From assembly GCA_958414825.1 (NCBI GenBank), contig CATYXQ010000033.1, forward strand, positions 1 to 19,417: a stretch of DNA of 19,417 nt, given 5' to 3'. This DNA comes from an uncultured Eubacteriales bacterium. GTDB lineage: Bacteria; Bacillota; Clostridia; Oscillospirales; CAG-272. Below, piece by piece: positions 13,426 to 19,417 of this stretch; positions within the stretch are counted from its first letter, which is position 1; the number at the start of each line of letters is the position of its first letter. The notes beneath the pieces are model-generated. The model was not told where the DNA came from. It saw nothing but the letters and a program-made list of their open reading frames with translations, and made no database searches. Made by a program: the position numbers and the translations under genes.

Positions 13426-15210
13426 ATGAAAAGAACAAGTTTACTGCTCATTGCATTTACACTGATGCTGACGCTGCTGGCTATCGGTGCTTCCGCAGCG
13501 GAAACGGTTATTTACGAAAATGACTTTTCCGACCCTGCCACGCTCTCAGACTTCAAACAATACCGCGCCGAGTGGGAGATCAAAGACGGCGGTCTGTTTA
13601 TGACTGACCGTATAGATCCGGAAGCCCCGAAGAATGCACCGTCCGAGACTTTTTCTTTCATCATTTATCAAGCTAAGGAAAAACTGACCGACTACATCGT
13701 TGAAGTGGATTACATGAACATTCAAACGATGGGCGGTATCATTTTCCGTGCAGATCAGGACGCTGTGTCCAACGCCTCCAGCAACGCCTTTTACGGCTAT
13801 CTCGCATTTATTGCAAATGACGCCTCCAAGGGCGCGCTTGGTTGCAGCGACGCTGTCGGCGACTGGAAAGGCAATATCAATGTCGGAAACACAACCGGAA
13901 ACTGTACAATGGGTTCCAATGTCCATATCAAGGTCATCGTTAAGGGTGAAAAAATGCACATTATCATGACCAACATTGATTCCGGCAAAGAAGTGTACAA
14001 CTACATATATAAAATGGGAGATTCTGCCAGTGACGCTCTGTGGACCGAGGGAACTTTCGGATTCCGTATGCGCGCCGAGTTCGCCACCAATATGGCCGTA
14101 TCGGCAAACACTGCATATTTTGACAACCTGAAAGTTACAACAGCCAACGAGGTAACGATTGAAGAGACGCTTCCCACAAATCCGGAAACTTCGCAGCATC
14201 TGATTGACACCTCTAAACTGCAATCCGTGTATACTAACAATTTTGACAATGCGGACGCGCTCAAAGACTTTACCCAATACCTCGGCACATGGGAAGTCAA
14301 AGACGGCCGCCTGTATCTGACGGCGCCGACCGGCGATCACTCGTTTATTCTGTATACCGGCGACAGTGCTCTGACGACGCTGACCGATTATGTTCTGGAT
14401 GTAGACATGTACAACACCCAGACTCAGGGCGGTCCGATCCTTCGCTCCAATCTTGAATTTGTTTCGGATACAAGCGTAAACGGTTTTGCGGGCTACATCG
14501 GCTTTATCGCCTTCACAGGCAACTTGGGCGCAGTCGGCGTCGGTATTGAAGACGGAGGCTGGGGCGGCAACATCAACGTTGGATCTCCGGCATTTGAACC
14601 GAACAGCAATCTGCATATTCAGCTTGCTGTAAAAGGCAATCAATTGCAGTGTATCTTTACGGATATCGCAACAGGCAAAGAAATTTGGAGCTATGCCGGC
14701 ACGCACGACAAATGGAGCCAAGGCACTTTCGGATTCAGACTGTATGCAAAAGAAAAGGACGGCCTGATCAACGTAGGCACAACCTCATTTGACAATTTGG
14801 TAATTTCCAAATACTCCGACGGCACAACGCCGACAGCCTCAACTGAGATCAAAATGACGATCGGCGATATGAACGGCTATGTAAACGGTGTTGCCAAAGC
14901 GCTTGACGCCGCTCCGATCATCCGCCAGAACCGCACGATGCTTCCCGTACGCTTTGTTGCTGAGAACCTGGGCGCTGAAGTCGCTTGGGACGGCGCGACC
15001 AGCACGGCAACCCTCACCAGCGGCGACATTGAGATCAAAATCACTATAGGCGCAACAACCGCAACGATCAACGGCGAAGAAAAGCCTTTGGATGCGCCTG
15101 CATTCATCGAGAACTCAAGAACCTATCTGCCGGTTCGTTTCGTAGCAGAAGCGCTCGGCGGCACGGTTGCCTGGGACGGCAATACCAGCACGGCGACCAT
15201 TACAAAATAA
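13426..15210 (+). CDS. Secreted two-lectin-domain + stalk protein
   Basis: An exported protein of 594 aa, paralogous to the 367-aa protein at 1165-2268. The signal peptide covers 1-24 (MKRTS, hydrophobic core, GASA). Two concanavalin/laminin-G or DUF1080-like beta-sandwich domains follow, at about 27-240 and 262-463. Both have the Y-N-FD/S...ADALxDF-QY-TWE-KDGRL opening and FGFR(M/L) ending. The second is closer to the single domain of the 367-aa protein. Two stalk motifs (PF07833-like) occupy about 472-594. The likely role is glycan or surface binding at the cell wall. The frame is open back to 13237, but ATG 13426 is chosen because AGGAGG (13413-13418) is 7 nt upstream and a signal peptide begins there. 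The DNA of the stalk end is nearly identical to that of the paralogue. Confidence 0.8.
   Translation: MKRTSLLLIAFTLMLTLLAIGASAAETVIYENDFSDPATLSDFKQYRAEWEIKDGGLFMTDRIDPEAPKNAPSETFSFIIYQAKEKLTDYIVEVDYMNIQTMGGIIFRADQDAVSNASSNAFYGYLAFIANDASKGALGCSDAVGDWKGNINVGNTTGNCTMGSNVHIKVIVKGEKMHIIMTNIDSGKEVYNYIYKMGDSASDALWTEGTFGFRMRAEFATNMAVSANTAYFDNLKVTTANEVTIEETLPTNPETSQHLIDTSKLQSVYTNNFDNADALKDFTQYLGTWEVKDGRLYLTAPTGDHSFILYTGDSALTTLTDYVLDVDMYNTQTQGGPILRSNLEFVSDTSVNGFAGYIGFIAFTGNLGAVGVGIEDGGWGGNINVGSPAFEPNSNLHIQLAVKGNQLQCIFTDIATGKEIWSYAGTHDKWSQGTFGFRLYAKEKDGLINVGTTSFDNLVISKYSDGTTPTASTEIKMTIGDMNGYVNGVAKALDAAPIIRQNRTMLPVRFVAENLGAEVAWDGATSTATLTSGDIEIKITIGATTATINGEEKPLDAPAFIENSRTYLPVRFVAEALGGTVAWDGNTSTATITK
14932..15179 (+). 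repeat. 248-bp inverted repeat, copy 2 (stalk domain coding)
   Basis: Identical over 248 bases to the reverse complement of 1196-1443. Flanking bases of the same genes differ at scattered positions, including synonymous ones just beyond the block. Confidence 0.95.
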
Positions 15211-15230
15211 AATTGCTGTTTTTCAAAAGC

Positions 15231-15270
15231 ATCGTGGGCAGATTCCTTACAGAATCTGCCCACGATTTTT
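15231..15270 (+). terminator. Terminator after the 594-aa stalk gene
   Basis: A perfect 15-bp stem (15231-15245 with 15252-15266) and a 6-nt loop, followed by TTTTT. It lies 20 bp past the stop codon. It sits between convergent genes and may also serve the GrpB-family gene, although the minus-strand T-run is poor. Confidence 0.9.
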
Positions 15271-15323
15271 CATTCGTCAAATAAACGTGCTTTCAATCAA
15301 AGTATCTTCCTAATATTTTTCAT

Positions 15324-15917
15324 TTATTTCGTTCCATCTCTGTTTTCCGAAGAATACCGGCCTTCAAACTCTGTTTTTGCCTTAACCGTTACGGCCGTCA
15401 CAAACTCTGATTTCTGCACAGTATATCCGTCGCGGTCATGCGCATACCGTTTCCAAAGTTTAAGCTTTAACGCTTCATATTCTTTGGCGGTATCCGGATG
15501 CGCGTTCAAATAATCTCGAAAATACACCTCGTCATGGTTGCCAAGGCGGCGGAGATGCAGATGAAACACTTTCTCCTCAAATCCTTTTTCAGTGTACCCT
15601 TTGTTAAAAGACATTCTGCGCGGATGTTCGGACATACAGTTATATCCTGCATAAATCAGCTTTTTTTTCAAAAGACTGAAATCACAATCCTCCGGTACTT
15701 CCAGCAAAATATCCACAATTGGTTTTGCCCATATAGAGGCAACAGCGGTACTGCCGATATGATTCAGCCGTATTCCCCGCTCTGCCGCAAGCGATTTTTG
15801 CAAAAGCGCCTTCTCCGCAGCATACCAATCTTTCCAGCAGTTCTGATGTTCGGTCAAATAAATTGGGAACAACCGCCACAGTTCTGCAAGACTCATTTCG
15901 GATAATTTTTTCCCCAT
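15324..15917 (-). CDS. GrpB-family (UPF0157) protein
   Basis: A cytoplasmic protein of 197 aa of the GrpB/UPF0157 family, which has a nucleotidyltransferase-like fold. Family signatures are LFPIYLTEHQNCWKDWYAAEK, RLNHIGSTAV, a KPIVDILLEV segment (the acidic strand), FHLHLRRLG, and YFRDYLNAHPDTAKEYEALK. The biochemical role of the family is poorly defined. It lies 11 bp after the DUF47 gene and is probably co-transcribed with the phosphate-transport pair, though functional linkage is not evident. No clear Shine-Dalgarno precedes ATG 15917; it may be translated by coupling to the upstream stop. The family's usual N terminus (LSEMSLAELW) supports this start. Confidence 0.88.
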   Translation of the reverse strand: MGKKLSEMSLAELWRLFPIYLTEHQNCWKDWYAAEKALLQKSLAAERGIRLNHIGSTAVASIWAKPIVDILLEVPEDCDFSLLKKKLIYAGYNCMSEHPRRMSFNKGYTEKGFEEKVFHLHLRRLGNHDEVYFRDYLNAHPDTAKEYEALKLKLWKRYAHDRDGYTVQKSEFVTAVTVKAKTEFEGRYSSENRDGTK

Positions 15918-15928
15918 AACAACGCGCT

Positions 15929-16561
15929 TTACGAATTTTTCATGATTACCGTTTCTATAATATCCGCACTTTGCTCACAGGCGTCAAGACACATTTCCAG
16001 ATCATCAAATATTCCCGTCCAGGCAAGCAGCATTTTTGCATCTGCCTCCGGCATCTGGTAAAGCGCTTTTATACACTCGGAATGAAGCTTGTCACCCTCG
16101 CTTTCCAGCGAGTTGACGGCAACGATTCCCTCGCGAATTTTCGTCGAAGATTTAAAACTGCGGAACTCGCCGACAACCCCCAGCAGTTCATGGCAGCATT
16201 TGCGAATCAACGCAGTAAACTGAAGCGCGCCAGGCAGTATGGAAGAAACACAGAACATATCAACTCGAAGCATAACATCGTCAATCGTATCGAGTACATT
16301 GTCAAGCTGCTGTGCGAGCGCCACAATATCCTCGCGCTCAATCGGTGTAATAAATTCATGCAAAAGTCTCTGCATCATATCATGTTTTTCGCTGTCGGCG
16401 CGGTTTTCAATCTCGTGCATCGCGGCCACGCGGTCGCTGAACTGTGCGCGGTCAAATTCTGCAAGCGATTCATTCAGATATTCAGCGGCTCGACACGCAG
16501 ATTCCACATTTTTTACAAAGTACTCAAAATAATCGTAGTCCTTATTTTTTTTCATTTTCAT
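15929..16561 (-). CDS. DUF47 / PhoU-like Pit accessory protein
   Basis: A cytoplasmic all-helical protein of 210 aa of the DUF47 (TIGR00153-like, PhoU-related) family, whose genes usually neighbour Pit phosphate transporters and which is thought to modulate them. Visible features are YFEYFVKNVESACRAAEYL, the acidic helix EIENRADSEKHDMMQRLLHEFITPIEREDI, LAQQLDNVLDTIDDVMLRVDMF, and ESEGDKLHSECIKAL; these repeated E/D-xxx-D motifs bind metal in PhoU proteins. The start at 16561 has AAAGGA 8 nt upstream. It lies 40 bp after the transporter gene, as expected for a functional pair. Confidence 0.92.
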   Translation of the reverse strand: MKMKKNKDYDYFEYFVKNVESACRAAEYLNESLAEFDRAQFSDRVAAMHEIENRADSEKHDMMQRLLHEFITPIEREDIVALAQQLDNVLDTIDDVMLRVDMFCVSSILPGALQFTALIRKCCHELLGVVGEFRSFKSSTKIREGIVAVNSLESEGDKLHSECIKALYQMPEADAKMLLAWTGIFDDLEMCLDACEQSADIIETVIMKNS

Positions 16562-16601
16562 CGTCCAAATCCTTTATACTTATTTTTAAAACTTCCCTAC
16601 T

Positions 16602-17654
16602 TTAAAAAACGAGCATAAACAGCTTTACGACAAGAAAGCCGAGCAAGCCGCATCCCGGAAAGGTAAGCACCCACGTGAATACCATTTCCCGAACAACTTT
16701 CCAATTGACCGCCGAAAGCCGTTTTGAAGCGCCTACACCCATAATAGCCGTGGTTTTGGTATGCGTAGTGCTGACCGGTATACCGGTCAGCGAAGCGACA
16801 AGCAGGCAAAGCGCCGCGCCGAGATCCGCAGCGAAACCTTGATAGGTCTGAAGTTTGACCATATCCATACCGACAGATTTTATAATCCGATAGCCTCCGA
16901 TTGAAGTGCCAAGCGCCATCACGGCCGAGCAAAGGATCATCAGCCAAATGGGTATTTCAAAGCTGTTGACGCCCGTATTTCCGGAAGCAAGGAAGATGCC
17001 GAGCAAAAACACGCCCATAAATTTCTGACCATCCTGCGCGCCGTGCATAAACGCCATAGACGCGCCGCCGCAAATCTGAGCGCCTTTGAAAAATTTCGTG
17101 GTTTTCGGCCGATCTGCATGCTTGAATAAGAACTCCGTAAGTCGTACCGAAACAAAACCGAAACCGAAGCCCAAAACCGTAGAGAGAACCAGCCCGTAAA
17201 CAACCTTGAGCCACTCAAAACCGTTTACACCGCCAAACCCGTTGTGCATGGCGATAGCCGCCCCGGTAAGCCCGGCAATGAGCGCATGACTTTCACTTGT
17301 CGGTATGCCGAACCTCCACGCAAGCGTCGCCCAAACTACAATAGCGACAAGCGCCGCGCAAAGAGCAGTTGTAGCTTCCTGCGCATTGGTGCCGAAATCA
17401 ACCATATTGTAAATTGTCGCCGCGACCTTGGCATTGAACAGCGTCATGACAAATACGCCAAAAAAATTGAATACTGCCGCCATCAAAATCGCAGCCTTGG
17501 GCTTCATAGCTCTGGTTGAAACACATGTTGCAATTGCATTAGGGGCATCCGTCCAACCGTTTACCAAAATAACGCCGAGTGTCAGAAGCGCGGTAACCGC
17601 AATCATCGGATCCGTAGTCAAAAGCTGCAGAAATTCGGAAAAACTTACTGTCAT
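16602..17654 (-). CDS. pit: Inorganic phosphate transporter, PiT family
   Basis: An integral membrane protein of 350 aa that takes up phosphate (often as metal-phosphate) using an ion gradient. The inverted-repeat PiT signatures are both present: VNGWTDAPNAIATCVSTRAM near residue 31 in the first half, and GIPVSTTHTKTTAIMGVGAS in the second. GIPTSESHALIAG matches the repeat partner of the latter. The middle segment GAQICGGASMAFMHGAQDGQ carries the second-half HGA-D motif. Many hydrophobic helices alternate along the chain. Start: AAAGGAA about 11 nt upstream of ATG 17654. It is first gene of a pit-DUF47-grpB run behind a perfect consensus promoter. Confidence 0.94.
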   Translation of the reverse strand: MTVSFSEFLQLLTTDPMIAVTALLTLGVILVNGWTDAPNAIATCVSTRAMKPKAAILMAAVFNFFGVFVMTLFNAKVAATIYNMVDFGTNAQEATTALCAALVAIVVWATLAWRFGIPTSESHALIAGLTGAAIAMHNGFGGVNGFEWLKVVYGLVLSTVLGFGFGFVSVRLTEFLFKHADRPKTTKFFKGAQICGGASMAFMHGAQDGQKFMGVFLLGIFLASGNTGVNSFEIPIWLMILCSAVMALGTSIGGYRIIKSVGMDMVKLQTYQGFAADLGAALCLLVASLTGIPVSTTHTKTTAIMGVGASKRLSAVNWKVVREMVFTWVLTFPGCGLLGFLVVKLFMLVF

Positions 17655-17694
17655 TTTTCTTACCGTTTCCTTTATATTTCAAGCAATATGTAAT

Positions 17695-17723
17695 ATTATA
17701 CTGTATAAAAAAGTGTATGTCAA
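17695..17723 (-). promoter_or_regulatory. Consensus promoter of the pit operon
   Basis: A perfect TTGACA (17718-17723), a 17-bp spacer and a perfect TATAAT (17695-17700) on the minus strand, about 40 bp before the pit start. Expression would be strong unless repressed; no Pho box was recognised. Confidence 0.88.
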
Positions 17724-17759
17724 TGTAAAAATGGATATAAATTCACCGCCAAACAACAA

Positions 17760-17798
17760 AAAAGAACTGTGTTCGCAGTTTGCGAACACAGTTCTTTT
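17760..17798 (-). terminator. Perfect 18-bp hairpin terminator upstream of pit
   Basis: 17760-17777 and 17781-17798 are perfect reverse complements with a GTT loop. A T-rich tract follows on the minus strand, so it would stop transcripts coming from the DNA glycosylase side before the pit promoter. Confidence 0.8.
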
Positions 17799-18039
17799 CT
17801 TGTCGATAAAATGAAAACTGCGATAAAAAACGATCTGTAAAATTTGTTTACAAGGCCGACATGCGCCCTTGAGACGCCAACATGCGTGTACCGCCAAAGG
17901 CGCTCCTAAAGGAAACTCCAATGCACACTCCAAAGGCCTCAACATACGCCGGATAAAAAAGTCGGGTTCCGTGCTTTAACAAAATTTTCCCCTTTCTGTA
18001 ATTTTCGATTTTTTTACCTTATGGAGAAAATATGCAGAT
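17799..18039 (-). other. Unexplained 241-bp gap with short hairpins
   Basis: No convincing gene is seen. The core (about 17860-17955) is more GC-rich than its AT-rich flanks and carries three spaced CC(A/T)AAAGG units (17894-17900, 17905-17912, 17930-17936) and three ACAT(G/A)CG units. Several of these fold into very small hairpins. On the minus strand it lies between the DNA glycosylase stop and the strong terminator, so it may be a structured 3' untranslated region, a small RNA or a dispersed intergenic repeat. Confidence 0.3.
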
Positions 18040-18528
18040 TCAGTTTTCGATTTTGGCAATCGGGCGCCATGCGTCAATCAGGCGTTCCAGCGACCAAGCC
18101 GCGTTTGCCGGGCTGGTGGAGGGCAAACATACTGCGGAAATCTTGTATTTCGGAAATAAATACTGATTGTAAAGTTTCTCGGCTGTTTTACCGTTGACAA
18201 AAATGTTTTGAATATCCGCTCCGTTCAAAATCACGCCGATATCGTTTGGAAGCGCATCCCGAATGCTGCTGTCCGCCGACCCCTGTATATCGCAGGAAGC
18301 AATGACATCCCAAAGCGCCAGATTATGCTCAAGAATAAACTGCTTTTTTTCTTCAATCGTTTCGGGTACAGAAGCCGAAAATACGGAGGCGCAAACACGC
18401 CAGAAGCGGTTTTGCGGATGACCGTAAAAAAAGCCGGATTCTCTGGATTTGACCGACGGAAAAGAACCCAATATCAACGTTTTAGATTCTGCGCGCCAAA
18501 GCGGCGGAATTGGATGTATAATCTGCAT
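18040..18528 (-). CDS. DNA-deoxyinosine glycosylase (UDG superfamily, HDG-type)
   Basis: A cytoplasmic DNA-repair enzyme of 162 aa, the expected length. It resembles the hypoxanthine-DNA glycosylase branch (family 6) of the uracil-DNA glycosylase superfamily, which removes deaminated adenine from DNA. Visible motifs are ILGSFPSVKSRE (about 19-30), FYGHPQNRFW (34-43) with Asn40 at the position regarded as important in family 6, ALWDVIASC, and the C-terminal LPSTSPAN (135-142) that corresponds to the DNA-intercalating motif. AGGAG 10 nt upstream fixes ATG 18528. It stands alone, divergent from the zinc-ribbon gene. Confidence 0.9.
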   Translation of the reverse strand: MQIIHPIPPLWRAESKTLILGSFPSVKSRESGFFYGHPQNRFWRVCASVFSASVPETIEEKKQFILEHNLALWDVIASCDIQGSADSSIRDALPNDIGVILNGADIQNIFVNGKTAEKLYNQYLFPKYKISAVCLPSTSPANAAWSLERLIDAWRPIAKIEN

Positions 18529-18623
18529 ACGATATGATCTCCTGTTCGATTACCTAATACATAAAAAAGCGTACATATACCCAAATCTTGAAAATTTTCC
18601 ACGATAAAAAGCGGAAAATGGAA

Positions 18624-18652
18624 TTGACAGATTCACGCAGGCAGTGTATACT
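18624..18652 (+). promoter_or_regulatory. Promoter of the zinc-ribbon membrane protein
   Basis: A perfect TTGACA (18624-18629), a 17-bp spacer and TATACT (18647-18652), 34 bp before the start codon at 18687. Confidence 0.8.
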
Positions 18653-18686
18653 ATTTGTATACACTATTGTATTTGGAGGACAAGTT

Positions 18687-19154
18687 ATGAAATTTTGCGG
18701 CAATTGCGGCGCACAACTGGAAGATTCAGCAAAATTCTGCCCTTTCTGCGGCAATGCGTGCGATCCGGCTACACAACAGACTTCGTCTCAGGCAACCTCC
18801 GCAGCAGAACCGATTATCCCCCCAAAAACGGCTACGCCCAGCCCCACAATACAAATGCAGACTGCATACAGCGTACCGCCGAAAACCAATTCGATGGCGG
18901 TCGCCGGATTTGTTCTCGGAATTTTGTCGCTTTTCTCATGGATTTGCTGTCTCGGCGTACTAACTTCTATATTGGCAATTGTTTTTTCGGCTGTCGGACT
19001 GTCCAAAATCAAACAAACCGGCGAGCAGGGACGCGGACTTGCCATTGCAGGCCTCGTACTCGGCATTCTCGGCATCGTCAGTTATATCATCTATCTTATC
19101 TTGGCTTTTATTTTCAACACGGCGCTCAGTTTTTCTGACCTATACACCATATAA
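18687..19154 (+). CDS. Zinc-ribbon + DUF4190-like membrane protein
   Basis: A 155-aa protein. Residues 1-22 are a zinc ribbon (Cys4-x-x-Cys7 ... Cys18-x-x-Cys21) of the kind common at the N terminus of Firmicute membrane proteins. A Ser/Thr/Pro/Gln-rich linker runs to about residue 68. Two hydrophobic segments follow, at about 71-104 and 117-143, each with an A-G-x-V-L-G-I-L motif. They are joined by GLSKIKQTGEQGRGLAIAG, typical of the DUF4190 family. The function is not known. The frame is open back to 18588, but ATG 18687 follows GGAGG by 7 nt and begins the ribbon. It has its own promoter and a terminator at 19203-19229. Confidence 0.88.
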   Translation: MKFCGNCGAQLEDSAKFCPFCGNACDPATQQTSSQATSAAEPIIPPKTATPSPTIQMQTAYSVPPKTNSMAVAGFVLGILSLFSWICCLGVLTSILAIVFSAVGLSKIKQTGEQGRGLAIAGLVLGILGIVSYIIYLILAFIFNTALSFSDLYTI

Positions 19155-19202
19155 AAAACGCTCGCACACAGTTTGAAAGCGCCATATATTCAAAAAACAG
19201 AG

Positions 19203-19229
19203 ACCCGGAAGCCACGCTTCCGGGTTTTT
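19203..19229 (+). terminator. Terminator after the zinc-ribbon gene
   Basis: ACCCGGAAGC and GCTTCCGGGT form a perfect 10-bp stem with a CAC loop, followed by TTTTT, about 50 bp past the stop. Confidence 0.92.
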
Positions 19230-19350
19230 AACGCTGAATAAACAAGAACGCCCGACGACAGATACTTCTATGCGTATCGCGCCGAATTTGCGTGCGTATG
19301 CGATGTGTTGTTTTCAAGTCCTTAAAAACATATGTTTATTTCAACAGACT

Positions 19351-19380
19351 GCCCCCGGAAGCTATGCTTCGGGGGCTTTT
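19351..19380 (+). terminator. Second, related terminator-like hairpin
   Basis: GCCCCCGGAAGC pairs with GCTTCGGGGGC (one bulged G) around a TAT loop and is followed by TTTT. Its core resembles the terminator at 19203-19229. Between the two I see no gene. It could be a backup terminator, or end a minus-strand gene if it works in both directions. Confidence 0.65.
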
Positions 19381-19383
19381 CAT

Positions 19384-19417
19384 TTAGTCGATCCGGATGC
19401 CCGCATCTGCCAGAACC
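19384..19417 (-). CDS. Possible 3' end of a gene cut by the window edge
   Basis: On the minus strand the last bases read VLADAGIRID followed by TAA, just before the hairpin at 19351-19380. The placement suits a gene end, but ten codons are too few to identify it or to exclude chance. Confidence 0.35.
   Translation of the reverse strand, partial: VLADAGIRID

Noticed and set aside
13546..14721. 391-aa minus-strand frame opposite the 594-aa stalk protein
   Set aside because: It is an antisense shadow. A similar shadow appears opposite the paralogue, as expected from shared codon patterns rather than from a real gene.
1196..15179. Inverted repeats as ends of a composite mobile element
   Set aside because: The repeats are coding sequence of stalk domains, no transposase or integrase lies between them, and the enclosed genes are housekeeping. 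Paralogue homogenisation explains them better.
17679..17945. 88-aa minus-strand open frame between pit and the DNA glycosylase
   Set aside because: It runs through a perfect 18-bp terminator and the consensus pit promoter, has no good ribosome site, and its composition looks like a translated non-coding region.
19230..19350. Possible small gene or RNA between the two similar terminators at the right end
   Set aside because: No ribosome site with a credible frame, no promoter and no clear fold were seen.

Overview
The window looks like the chromosome of a fermentative, Gram-positive, Clostridia-type bacterium, probably an uncultured gut Firmicute. The grounds are strong AGGAGG-type ribosome sites, many near-consensus -35/-10 promoters with 17-bp spacers, lipobox lipoproteins, secreted proteins with copper-amine-oxidase-N-like 'stalk' domains, and housekeeping genes (pgk, tpiA, hslO, pit) of ordinary Firmicute type. 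I see no transposase, integrase, phage gene or CRISPR array. The species cannot be named from the sequence alone.

Left part (1-7.9 kb). A tRNA-Val(UAC) with an encoded CCA sits at the edge on the minus strand. A 207-aa protein follows on the plus strand; it aligns with flavin-dependent thymidylate synthase (ThyX) but lacks the RHR signature. A minus-strand block then encodes exported proteins: a lectin-like plus stalk-domain protein (367 aa), a two-repeat secreted protein (461 aa), and three tandem paralogous lipoproteins. Each lipoprotein carries a trigger-factor-type FKBP domain and a trigger-factor-like C-terminal region. The three look like one transcription unit, with a promoter at 7858-7886 and a terminator at 4105-4132, and are plausibly surface foldases.

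Middle (7.9-13.2 kb). The redox chaperone Hsp33 and a SAM methyltransferase form a minus-strand pair. Divergent from them, a plus-strand operon encodes phosphoglycerate kinase, triosephosphate isomerase and a malate/L-lactate dehydrogenase-family enzyme, joining lower glycolysis to a possible NAD(P)H-consuming step. It ends at a perfect 21-bp hairpin.

Right part (13.2-19.4 kb). A 594-aa paralogue of the 367-aa stalk protein lies on the opposite strand and has two lectin-like domains. Convergent to it are a Pit phosphate transporter, its DUF47/PhoU-like partner and a GrpB-family protein. Then come a deoxyinosine/uracil-type DNA glycosylase (minus) and a zinc-ribbon membrane protein (plus). The last bases may hold the 3' end of another minus-strand gene.

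The most notable observations are the degenerate ThyX-like protein, the tandem trio of surface trigger-factor-like lipoproteins, and a 248-bp perfectly identical inverted repeat. That repeat is formed by the 3' ends of the two stalk genes, which lie about 13.5 kb apart and also share a conserved promoter region. I found no clearly new multi-gene defence or mobile system.
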